A stretch of 34,755 nucleotides of DNA from an uncultured Ruminococcus sp. (GTDB lineage: Bacteria > Bacillota > Clostridia > Oscillospirales > Acutalibacteraceae): NCBI GenBank assembly GCA_902802985.1, contig CADCOE010000042.1, positions 1 through 34,755 of the forward strand. The letters are read 5' to 3'. This document shows positions 8,701 to 14,566 of this stretch, in pieces; the stretch's first letter is position 1, and each line of letters starts with the position of its first letter. A program made the position numbers and the translations under genes. Below the pieces are notes generated by a model. The model made no database searches. It saw nothing but the letters and a program-made list of their open reading frames with translations, and was not told the DNA's origin.

Positions 8701-9415
8701 TTCTGAAAAGAGCGTCGAGGTTCGCTTCTGCACCAGCAAGGGCGTACTTGAAGACAACAACGGTCTCAACTTCACCTTTAATCCCGGTCTGTACACCGTT
8801 GTTGACGGTATGATCACTACTATGAAGAACAGAACCATGCTCAACAACAACACTCTGGCAACCACCGCAAATGTTTCTGCTAAGAATGCTGCTGTAGGTC
8901 AGGCAATTACACTGTCTGCTGATTCTACCGGAGCAACAGGCACCTGTAAGTATACCTTTGCCTATAAGAAGGCAGATGCTGCAGCGTGGACAAACCTCCA
9001 GTATGCCGACACTAATAACAGTATAGAATTTCTTCCCGATACAGCAGGCACGTATTATTTCTGTATCAAGGCTACCGATGACAGCGGTGTCGCTCAGAAA
9101 CAGTACTTCAGCTTAAAAGTCTTTGAGTCTATCGAGAACACCTCTGCTCTTTCTGCTGAGTCCATCAAGCTTGACGAAAGTGTAACCGTAAACGCTTCTG
9201 CTACAGGCGGCTCCGGCAAGTATGTATACACTGTATACTACAAAAAGACAAACTCCCCCACCGGCAAGTGGACCAAGGCTCAGGCTGCCAGCACCAATGC
9301 AACCGTTGACATTACTTTTGCAGCTGCTGTTCAGTACGATGTCAAGGTAGTTGTTAAGGATACTGTAACCAAGGAAACAAGCGAAAAAGTTCTAACTGTT
9401 AAAGTAACCAAATAA
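5705..9415 (+). CDS. Secreted tandem-dockerin, Ig-like, CBM25-like protein
   Basis: This 1236-residue exported protein has no recognisable catalytic domain. A signal peptide (basic MKRKHWK, hydrophobic core, ASA-Q site near residue 31) is followed by two complete type I dockerins. Their calcium loops start at residues 51, 85, 123 and 157, for example DANGDGKIHISD and DVDGDGEITETD. About ten Ig-like or triple-tyrosine-like modules of 80-100 residues follow (roughly residues 185-950), then a CBM25-like module at about 953-1043 (TIYYKG...FTFNPGLYTV) and two more Ig-like modules. I chose the ATG at 5705 over 5699 because the leader aligns with that of the downstream paralog and its SD spacing is 10 bases instead of 4. 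Known family biology suggests docking onto a cohesin scaffold (cellulosome or amylosome) with glycan binding; the ligand is unproven. Confidence 0.85.
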   Translation: MKRKHWKSSTALLLSALIVSSNIATLTASAQSADESGMIPAEEVNIPLLGDANGDGKIHISDVTAIQRHVAEMTLLNDEYLEAADVDGDGEITETDATLIQKYLASIETPYLIGQPIKVVLGDANGDGKINNDDVTAIQRHILGTELIADRYQRAADINGSGGITSADAVLLQDYINGTDIGYPMGEEVLDPLKIESFSSNGYPNGVTGVAYFSLNVSGAKLQDDKLKSATIVIEQYGKEVATVDYLAAKVKSWSTDLKGIFTATITVTDWADRTATATDTFEIQGAHFAKIDYETDTETGAPMVGTPIVFNYEVVDVASRYAHYSQRQITVKKNGEEIEVVSDTYQANPLVWTPTEAGRYDLTFEMTGYGGGHAVKTIVIDVYDTLSASLSLDKGDGSGVIPYGKYIPTTVSVSGGKAPYTYEVTHNSANTNVDMFFTSTANAEAEYPFTRTITAQDSSGSFRLYIGHPTTYKVDVKITDALGQSVTKTLSLQSINLGVQNVTFSKEGAQAGETIRIGAFSNNMGSVNDSFRYTVKGPDGQTTTLIPSSRYAQVDWTPKTAGEYTVTAVLVYGQNGWGETISTKEVTYTVQESDLDVNIDVPTTVVPSNFDVLVNASAVGGTGQYQYRFGYKDENGSDVIVQNFSTKDFAVLKLDEGNYSVFVEAKDSTGTVKRNSVAVSSVDIGTFSTSCPEETTVGKSTELTAQISTSQLPVNYQFVIKGNGKVETLKADDSAASTYWTPAKEGEYTITAKALFNGKVIASKEMTCNVNKSNLTADITVDKNTVPVYNAVGIDASAEEGDGSYEYKFSYVFNGNEILIKDFSANTHADFTPSVTGSYLVKVTAKDHSGTTSEATKQVNVVSLSIATLTASTSEANVGDKVTFAATSSTDAVPVTFEYTATLNGETEALTDGEWTPKTAGSYVVKATMLYNGKAVQSKTMAYTVSKKTPDNLATIYYKGNSTMIQYKLPNGEWSTPVKLVRVSAVEGVTHKYVVNMGSEKSVEVRFCTSKGVLEDNNGLNFTFNPGLYTVVDGMITTMKNRTMLNNNTLATTANVSAKNAAVGQAITLSADSTGATGTCKYTFAYKKADAAAWTNLQYADTNNSIEFLPDTAGTYYFCIKATDDSGVAQKQYFSLKVFESIENTSALSAESIKLDESVTVNASATGGSGKYVYTVYYKKTNSPTGKWTKAQAASTNATVDITFAAAVQYDVKVVVKDTVTKETSEKVLTVKVTK

Positions 9416-9435
9416 ACATTCTCCCCAAAACTTTA

Positions 9436-9476
9436 CTGGAAGGCTGTCTCTGTATTTGACAGCGGCGGCCTTCCAG
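9436..9476 (+). other. Intergenic hairpin between the two paralogs
   Basis: A 9-bp perfect outer stem (9436-9444 and 9468-9476, CTGGAAGGC/GCCTTCCAG) encloses a 4-bp inner stem (9445-9448 and 9458-9461) with a 6-nt bulge. No T-tract follows, so it is more likely a processing or stability hairpin or a weak terminator than a full stop. A weak promoter-like pair (TTGTCA at 9494, TTAGAA 17 bases on) follows; I do not rely on it. Confidence 0.55.
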
Positions 9477-9536
9477 AAACCTTTAAAGTAGTTGTCATAC
9501 TCAAGAAACATCCATTAGAAAGGTGAGTGAACATTA

Positions 9537-11663
9537 ATGAGTAAAAAGAAATTCATCAAAAATTCTGTTGCTCTGCTTATGTCAGCGTTGATCATCGCTT
9601 CCGGCGCTACTGCTGTCACTGCAAGCGCCGCAGAAATTGAGTCTGAGACAGCAGCTTCCGGCTACGATTCGGAAGTAATGGATACTATCAGCGCTGAGCT
9701 GGTTACACTGACTGATTACGAGAACTGGTTAATCAAAGGAGATACCGTTACCTTCGTAGCCAACGCTACAGGCGGAAGAGAAAGACTGGAATATCAGTTT
9801 GCCTGTGTCCATGAAAACTCGGACGGTCAGCATATAAGCTCGATCCTACAGACATATGCTCCCGGCAACAGAGTTGAGTTTACCTTTTCCGAGACGGGCA
9901 CATATAACTTTTCTGTAACCGTCAAAGACGCCTATGGTACCACCGCCACAGCAAGCAAGGTTCTCAAAGTTTATGATCTCAGTTTCATGTATAGCTACGC
10001 CAAACCGAGCAAAGCAACCATTGGTCAGGAGATTTTATTGAGTTCCTGGCTTACGAATAACAAACGTGGTTTTGAGGTACGCTATGACATTACCGGAAAC
10101 GGTAAAACCACAACTATCAATCATGAAGATCTTCGGTCAGGGGTTACCTGGAAGCCCACTGAAGCCGGTACATATGAGGTAAAGGCTACTATCGTAAAAG
10201 ATGGCGAGGAATGGGGCAACGCTAAAACCTTCACTGTAGAAGTTGCTGAAAGCGATCTGGATATTGATATTGAAGCCTCCAAAACCCCGGATGATTATGT
10301 AGCCGCTGGTTTTCCGATTGACATCAATGTCTACGCTAAGGGCGGTACAGGCAGCTACACATACGACGTCACCTGCAAATTTTTCGGCGATCCGTCAACC
10401 GCTTTGACAAAAATCAGTGATGCTAAATATGTTCTGATGCCTGAGGGCGACGGTCCTTACTACATCACCGCTAAGGTAACAGACTCTTTGGGCAATACGG
10501 CAACCAAAGAAATTAAATTCTCCAGCAATGCTGCCAAAATTAGATCATTCACAGCCAAAACACAGGACGCAAAGGTCGGCGAACCCATCACTCTGGAAAC
10601 CGCCGCAACCGGCATTCGATCCCATGTAACCTATGGCTATACCGTAAGCGATGGTACAACCACTACTACCCTGTCAGATACCGGTGCAACCGCCGTTTGG
10701 ACTCCGGAAGAGGCTGGTACTTACACCGTTACCGTAACAGAGTACTATGACGGCGAAGCAGTTGACACCAAAGATCTGACCTACACAGTAGCTCCCCTGC
10801 CGGTTACCAACAACACTGTAACCATCTACTACAAAGGCTTTGCAGCTCCGAAAATTCAGTATCAGATCAACAGTGAAGAATGGTCCGAGCCTGTTGCTAT
10901 GTCCAAGCTCTCCGGCATTGATGGTGTCACTCACAAGTACACTATTAACATGGGAACTGCCAAAAAGTCTACCGTTCGCTTTGTCAACGGTTCCGGCAAG
11001 CTGGATGACCTCGGCGGCCAGAACTACACCTTTGCAAAGGGTATGTACATCTACAACAACGGTACCATCAGCTCCTTCAAGAACAGAAAGGCAATGACCG
11101 ATAACACCTTCAAAACCGACATTAAAGCTGAATCTACCAATGTAGCACTCGGCAACAAGGTTATGATCAACTGTACTTCTGAAGGCGGTACAGGTGATTA
11201 TCAATACACCTTTATGTATCGTGCCATCGACTCCGATTCCTGGACCACCGCCCAGAAAACCAGCGATAAGAGCGATGCCAAGATCCTGATTAAGTCTGAA
11301 GGCAAGTATGTTGTCTGCGTAAAAGCTATGGATGGCAGCGATACTATTATCAAGAAATATTTCATCGTAAACGTATATGGCCGGGCTCAGATTGCCGCCA
11401 ACATCTCTGCCGAAAAGATTAAGCTCGGTGAAAAACTCACCGTCAACGTTGCAGGTACCAACGGCTCCGGCAGCTACCACTACGCTGTATTCTACAAAAA
11501 GAGCACCTCTGAAAAGTACTCCACCGTTCAGAACTTTGCTAAAAATTCCGTCATTACCGTTGAACCGAAGGGCGCAACCGTATATGATATTATTGTTAAG
11601 GTAAAGGACGTCAAGACAGGCTTCATTACCAGCGAACGTTTTGAGCTAACCGTTGTTAAATAA
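9537..11663 (+). CDS. Secreted Ig-like, CBM25-like protein without dockerin
   Basis: This 708-residue exported paralog of the preceding protein has a signal peptide (MSKKKFIKN, hydrophobic core, TASA-A site near residue 32) followed by four Ig-like modules to about residue 420. A CBM25-like module follows at about 425-520 (TIYYKGFAAPKIQY...QNYTFAKGMY), then two Ig-like modules to the end. The C-terminal three modules match those of the dockerin protein in order and sequence. No dockerin, sortase motif or S-layer repeat is visible, so it is probably released or bound to the surface through its partner or glycan. The SD AGAAAGGTGAG is 10 bases upstream. It is likely co-transcribed with the upstream gene and ends at a strong terminator. 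Confidence 0.82.
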   Translation: MSKKKFIKNSVALLMSALIIASGATAVTASAAEIESETAASGYDSEVMDTISAELVTLTDYENWLIKGDTVTFVANATGGRERLEYQFACVHENSDGQHISSILQTYAPGNRVEFTFSETGTYNFSVTVKDAYGTTATASKVLKVYDLSFMYSYAKPSKATIGQEILLSSWLTNNKRGFEVRYDITGNGKTTTINHEDLRSGVTWKPTEAGTYEVKATIVKDGEEWGNAKTFTVEVAESDLDIDIEASKTPDDYVAAGFPIDINVYAKGGTGSYTYDVTCKFFGDPSTALTKISDAKYVLMPEGDGPYYITAKVTDSLGNTATKEIKFSSNAAKIRSFTAKTQDAKVGEPITLETAATGIRSHVTYGYTVSDGTTTTTLSDTGATAVWTPEEAGTYTVTVTEYYDGEAVDTKDLTYTVAPLPVTNNTVTIYYKGFAAPKIQYQINSEEWSEPVAMSKLSGIDGVTHKYTINMGTAKKSTVRFVNGSGKLDDLGGQNYTFAKGMYIYNNGTISSFKNRKAMTDNTFKTDIKAESTNVALGNKVMINCTSEGGTGDYQYTFMYRAIDSDSWTTAQKTSDKSDAKILIKSEGKYVVCVKAMDGSDTIIKKYFIVNVYGRAQIAANISAEKIKLGEKLTVNVAGTNGSGSYHYAVFYKKSTSEKYSTVQNFAKNSVITVEPKGATVYDIIVKVKDVKTGFITSERFELTVVK

Positions 11664-11690
11664 TCGGTTAAATGTAAAAAGCTAATGGAA

Positions 11691-11730
11691 AACACCCGAC
11701 ATACATTCCGTTGTATGTCGGGTGTTTTTT
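11691..11730 (+). terminator. Rho-independent terminator after the secreted pair
   Basis: A 15-bp perfect stem (11691-11705 and 11712-11726) with loop TTCCGT, ending in a T-tract to 11730. It is the strongest terminator in the window. Confidence 0.92.
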
Positions 11731-11732
11731 AA

Positions 11733-11906
11733 ACAATCATAACGTCCCTATACTATCTCACGGCTACCTTCCTGCTCCCGGAGAACAGGGCAAACCAGTA
11801 TTCTGCGGAGCTGACGAAAAACGACCTTTTCCACAGGATCGGCACCATCCTGAACGCTGACAAGAATGATTTCCAAGATCCAGATGAACCGGAAAAGACG
11901 GCATAG
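11733..11906 (+). pseudogene. GC-richer coding remnant of unknown origin
   Basis: An open frame with no start codon or SD runs to a TAG at 11904-11906. From about 11763 it reads like real protein (LLPENRANQYSAELTKND, then LFHRIGTILNADKNDFQD). The base composition is visibly richer in G+C than the flanks. The first 30 bases come directly from the terminator flank, so only a 3' fragment of some gene was left here. I do not recognise the family; an accessory gene of a mobile element is an inference from the neighbouring IS605 relics. Confidence 0.4.
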
Positions 11907-11942
11907 TCTACTACCAAAGTAAACTATGCCGCCTTATTTTTT
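11899..11942 (+). terminator. Terminator of the coding remnant
   Basis: A 9-bp stem (CGGCATAGT at 11899-11907 with ACTATGCCG at 11923-11931) is followed by TTATTTTTT. The remnant's TAG stop lies in the left arm. Its survival suggests the fragment came with its own 3' end. Confidence 0.65.
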
Positions 11943-11974
11943 AGAGATTTACATTATCTCTAAGCCGCACCCAC

Positions 11975-12180
11975 CAAAAGGGCAGTTGCTTTTGTGAACT
12001 ACCCATTGTCTAAAGTCAATGGGCTTCCTGCTTCATCGTCCTCGTAACCTACTAACTCCACAGGCGTCAAATCGGGCTGAACCGTCCCTACTGTATTGTT
12101 ATCATAACAAAAAAGCTACGCTTTTGTTAACCTTGCCCCACCGTCTAAAGTCGGTGGGATTGCGGTTGACATTATTTCAA
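11975..12180 (-). mobile_element. IS605/TnpB relic with two omegaRNA-type hairpins
   Basis: The minus strand carries two copies, 135 bases apart, of a hairpin with conserved loop ACTTTAGA. Copy 1 has arms 12017-12023 and 12002-12008 (CCCATTG/CAATGGG in plus reading). Copy 2 has arms 12152-12158 and 12137-12143 (CCCACCG/CGGTGGG). Both are followed by GTTCAC or GTTAAC and then AAAAGC. Between them runs a 32-codon frame (12097 down to the TAG at 11999-12001) reading NTVGTVQPDLTPVE and later DEAGSPLTLDNG, which I recognise as a TnpB-type C-terminus running into its right-end hairpin. The rest of tnpB is gone. IS605 right-end/omegaRNA ancestry is known biology; activity is not implied. Confidence 0.65.
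12105..12129 (-). terminator. Probable terminator downstream of HPr, within the relic
   Basis: On the minus strand AACAAAAGC, loop GTA, GCTTTTTTGTT forms an A/T-rich stem with a run of six T in its 3' arm. It lies about 70-95 bases after the HPr stop, inside the IS605 relic, and is the first terminator-like element met by HPr transcripts. Confidence 0.45.
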
Positions 12181-12197
12181 TCAAATCGCGTCATTAA

Positions 12198-12461
12198 TTA
12201 TTCGGAAAAGCCGGACTGTACAAGCTTAACCAGACTGTTAACAGCAGCTTCTTCATCAGCGCCGTCAGCCATCACCTTAATGTTAGTACCGCCTACGATA
12301 CCAAGTGACAGTACACCCAAAAGACTCTTGGCATTGACTCTTCTTTCTTCCTTCTCAACCCAAATAGATGATTTAAATTCATTTGCTTTCTGGATAAAGA
12401 ATGTTGCAGGACGAGCATGAAGACCTACCTGATTCTGAACCGTTACTTCTTTTACGTACAT
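12198..12461 (-). CDS. ptsH: HPr phosphocarrier protein
   Basis: This 87-residue protein of HPr length is the small cytoplasmic carrier that takes phosphate from Enzyme I and passes it to PTS sugar permeases. The catalytic His15 lies in GLHARPA and the regulatory Ser46 in NAKSLLG. Both are intact, so it can be a true HPr and also the HPr(Ser-P) co-regulator of CcpA, unlike Crh, which lacks the His. It is a single gene with no ptsI beside it. AGGAGG lies 10 bases before the ATG. It has its own promoter at 12663-12690 and a long leader that contains a TnpB relic. The downstream region is another relic of the same type. Confidence 0.93.
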   Translation of the reverse strand: MYVKEVTVQNQVGLHARPATFFIQKANEFKSSIWVEKEERRVNAKSLLGVLSLGIVGGTNIKVMADGADEEAAVNSLVKLVQSGFSE

Positions 12462-12476
12462 AGTTAGTAATCCTCC

Positions 12477-12594
12477 TCACAATAAAAATAACCCCAAGTG
12501 ACATACTCCCCCACCTAAAGAGATAGGGGGTTCTCGCTCAAGTACAGCATCCTGTACAGTATCAACGAGCTATCCCCGTGTGTCCCACGGTTAA
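12477..12594 (-). pseudogene. TnpB C-terminal relic in the HPr leader
   Basis: On the minus strand one frame (12569 down to the stop at 12477-12479) reads VLEREPPISLGGGVCHLG, a C-terminal signature I recognise from IS605-family TnpB proteins. Just upstream, another frame (12591-12565) reads TVGHTGIAR, the expected preceding TnpB segment, so the remnant carries a frameshift. The terminal hairpin (about 12508-12529) has two mismatches as DNA, but both become G-U pairs in minus-strand RNA, so the stem survives in the sense transcript. AGTATGTCAC follows, then 37 bases to the HPr ATG. The stop of the relic frame lies in the HPr Shine-Dalgarno. Confidence 0.65.
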
Positions 12595-12611
12595 AAATAA
12601 AACCTTCAAAC

Positions 12612-12643
12612 GAGTACAGTTCGCTGAAAAACGAACTGTACTC
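12612..12643 (-). promoter_or_regulatory. 12-bp hairpin near the 5' end of the HPr transcript
   Basis: The perfect stem GAGTACAGTTCG/CGAACTGTACTC (arms 12612-12623 and 12632-12643, 8-nt loop) starts about 12 bases after the predicted transcription start of ptsH. The minus-strand sequence after it is T-rich (GTTTTATTTTT about 10 bases on), so it could act as an attenuator or a 5' stabiliser. No regulator site such as cre is evident. Confidence 0.55.
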
Positions 12644-12662
12644 ACTATTCTAAAGTACTTAA

Positions 12663-12690
12663 ATTATAGCACAATTTGAGCAATGGTCAA
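12663..12690 (-). promoter_or_regulatory. Promoter for ptsH (extended -10)
   Basis: TTGACC (12685-12690), a 16-base spacer and TATAAT (12663-12668) preceded by TGC (extended -10). The predicted start near 12656 gives a leader of about 195 nt that covers the hairpin at 12612-12643 and the TnpB relic. Confidence 0.78.
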
Positions 12691-13196
12691 CAGTTTTTTT
12701 AAACTTTGGATAGATATACGATTTAAAAACATTCAAACGATACTCTTTTGTATATATTGACGTAAATGTTGAAAACTTTTGGCTTTCAAAGATAACTTTT
12801 AACAATTCAAAATCAAATAATGAATATATTTTCATTGCTTTTTTATAAATTTTCATAAAAAATCGATATTTTTATTGTATAAAAGAATTTTTAAGATATT
12901 TTTATAAATAACAAATAATTAAATTCAAAATTTAGCTTTATTTTTGTAATTTTTTCCTCTGGACAAATTATAAAGTTCGTCACTTTTTTATCATTTTCAT
13001 ATCAATTTCATTCATTTATACATTTTTTAAAAATATATCATTAAATTTCATATTGATAATACCTATTTTTTTGACAAATAGTTAATAAAACTATGGACTT
13101 ATAACCGAATTTATTCAACCATATCTTTTATCCCTAAAAATAGCCTTATTTGTAATTTTTTGGAATACTATAACACAATAATGACTTTTTGTATCG
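12691..13196. other. AT-rich gene-free stretch
   Basis: About 500 bases of very AT-rich sequence with many A and T runs lie between the ptsH promoter and the trmD 3' end. I see no credible gene, tRNA or repeat. A 65-codon open frame at 12659-12856 is poor in codon bias, lacks an SD and overlaps the ptsH promoter. The stretch may simply be decayed insertion flank or a curved-DNA spacer. Confidence 0.6.
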
Positions 13197-13198
13197 AC

Positions 13199-13223
13199 AA
13201 AAGAGAACAATAACTCTCCTTTT
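13199..13223 (-). terminator. Weak terminator-like hairpin after trmD
   Basis: Immediately after the trmD stop the minus strand reads AAAAGGAGAG, a short loop, then TTCTCTTTTGT. This makes an imperfect stem with one bulge that ends in CTTTTGT. It is a plausible but weak operon end. Confidence 0.4.
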
Positions 13224-13973
13224 TTATTCATCCGTCAATGAGCTTTGCGTCCATCGGGAAAGAATTTTTTGATCTTCGTCTGTCAATGCTGCATTATCCA
13301 GCAAATCAGGACGTTTTGTCAATGTTTCATAAAGCGACTGTTCTCGACGCCATTTTTCCACATTGGCATGATGTCCGCTCATTAGAACTTCAGGAACCTC
13401 TTTTCCCCTCCAACTGAACGGTTTCGTGTACTGCGGATATTCCAGCAGTCCACTGTAATGGCTCTCATCCTCAAAACATAGATCGTCAGACAGCACGCCG
13501 GGTACCATCCTGCTGACACTGTCAGCAAGAACCAAAGCCGGCAGTTCTCCTCCTGTCAGCACATAATCTCCGATAGACACTTCCTCATCCACATATTCGT
13601 CCAGTACACGCTGGTCCACGCCTTCATAATGACCACACAATATCACAATATGATCAAGCAATGCCAGCTGACGAATACGTGTTTGCGTGAGCACCTTACC
13701 TTTTGGGGACATATAGATAAAATGCGGCTTTTTACCAAGTGCTTCGCAGATATGTTCATAACACAATGCGATCGGCTCTGCTTTCATCAGCATTCCCATA
13801 CCACCACCATAAGTGGTGTCATCGACCCTTTTATGCTTATCGTATGCAAAATCCCTCAGCTGGTGACATTCAAACTCCACTATTCCCTTTTTTCTTGCCC
13901 TGCCGATAACGCTCTCATTCAATACGGCATCACACATTTCGGGGAATAATGTTATTATGTCAATTCTCATCAT
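13224..13973 (-). CDS. trmD: tRNA (guanine(37)-N(1))-methyltransferase
   Basis: TrmD makes m1G37 next to the anticodon and prevents +1 frameshifting. It is a SPOUT (trefoil-knot) enzyme. Family motifs seen are MRIDIITLFPEM at the N-terminus, LCGHYEGVDQR, and the knot segment SIGDYVLTGGELPAL. The length of 249 residues is normal. The likely start is the ATG at 13973 (or 13970), 6-9 bases after AAGGGA; the frame extends to 13988 without support. The start overlaps the end of rimM by about 14 bases, so the two genes are coupled. It is the last gene of the ffh cluster. Confidence 0.95.
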   Translation of the reverse strand: MMRIDIITLFPEMCDAVLNESVIGRARKKGIVEFECHQLRDFAYDKHKRVDDTTYGGGMGMLMKAEPIALCYEHICEALGKKPHFIYMSPKGKVLTQTRIRQLALLDHIVILCGHYEGVDQRVLDEYVDEEVSIGDYVLTGGELPALVLADSVSRMVPGVLSDDLCFEDESHYSGLLEYPQYTKPFSWRGKEVPEVLMSGHHANVEKWRREQSLYETLTKRPDLLDNAALTDEDQKILSRWTQSSLTDE

Positions 13974-14469
13974 CAAAAATCCCTTCAATAAGCTTTATTT
14001 TAACAAATCCTTCATCAATATTTTTTTCAACCACCACATCGGGAATAACGGGAATAAGATAATCCTTCCCCTCTCGGGTAACTTGGTAAACATCGTTAGC
14101 ACCTGTTTTGAGTACATCTGTAATTTCGCCATACTCACTGCCGTTTTCCGCATCGAGAACCTTGAGTCCCAGCAGATCCTGAATAAAATTGGTACCTTTC
14201 GGCAAATTCACATCGTCACGGTTGATATACACCACTTTTCCTCTGAGTAAATCTGCCTGTTCCACTTTATTAATACCGTCGAAGTGCACTATGACGATAT
14301 TTTTATGTGCTCTGGCGGAAACCACTTTCACTTCTGTCCCATCGGCAAAATACAGTCGACGGAAACGGCACAAAAATTCCGCACTGTCACACCACGGCTC
14401 AATTCTGACCTCTCCTTTCAGAGCGTGTGTACCAACAATTTTACCTGATTCTATATATTGTTTTTTCAT
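13960..14469 (-). CDS. rimM: 16S rRNA processing protein RimM
   Basis: RimM helps maturation of the 30S head and binds ribosomal protein S19. The 169-residue protein has the N-terminal RimM barrel (IVGTHALKGEVRIEP at about residues 11-25) and a C-terminal PRC-barrel (FIQDLLGLKVLDAENGSEYG, then DYLIPVIPDVV). AAAGGAG lies 8 bases before the ATG. It precedes trmD with an overlap and follows khpA after a 97-base gap holding a perfect inverted repeat, so it may be expressed at a different level from the upstream genes. Confidence 0.94.
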   Translation of the reverse strand: MKKQYIESGKIVGTHALKGEVRIEPWCDSAEFLCRFRRLYFADGTEVKVVSARAHKNIVIVHFDGINKVEQADLLRGKVVYINRDDVNLPKGTNFIQDLLGLKVLDAENGSEYGEITDVLKTGANDVYQVTREGKDYLIPVIPDVVVEKNIDEGFVKIKLIEGIFDDEN

Positions 14470-14524
14470 TCATTGTTCTCCTTTTGGTTCGCACTCATCA
14501 TTTTGATTTGTCCTGTCGGATAAT

Positions 14525-14561
14525 AACAAAAAGAGAAGTCAATAAGACTTCTCTTTTTGTT
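14525..14561 (-). terminator. Perfect inverted repeat between khpA and rimM
   Basis: A 16-bp perfect stem (14525-14540 and 14546-14561) with a 5-nt loop has an A-tract and T-tract inside its arms. It starts 5 bases after the khpA stop in the minus direction. It has the form of a rho-independent terminator that could work on either strand, here an intra-operon attenuator or terminator that lowers rimM-trmD expression relative to ffh-rpsP-khpA. Confidence 0.75.
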
Positions 14562-14566
14562 TCAGA

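Noticed and set aside
9494..9522. A promoter for the second secreted protein (TTGTCA, 17 bases, TTAGAA)
   Set aside because: The -10 is poor and overlaps the SD region, leaving no room for a leader.
10674..11480. A 268-codon open frame antisense to the second secreted protein
   Set aside because: It arises from the Thr/Ala/Gly-rich codon use of the Ig-like repeats; similar shadows appear antisense to the first paralog (7805-8281, 8294-8680).
12019..12420. A 133-codon plus-strand frame across the IS605 relic and antisense to HPr
   Set aside because: It covers hairpins and the antisense of a certain gene; the TnpB-like reading is on the other strand.
11975..12530. CRISPR-like array from the repeated hairpins
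   Set aside because: There are only three hairpins with unequal spacing and diverged stems, without spacers or cas genes; IS605-type ends explain them better.
12659..12856. A 65-codon minus-strand frame in the AT-rich region
   Set aside because: It overlaps the ptsH promoter, has no SD and its codons are dictated by AT richness.
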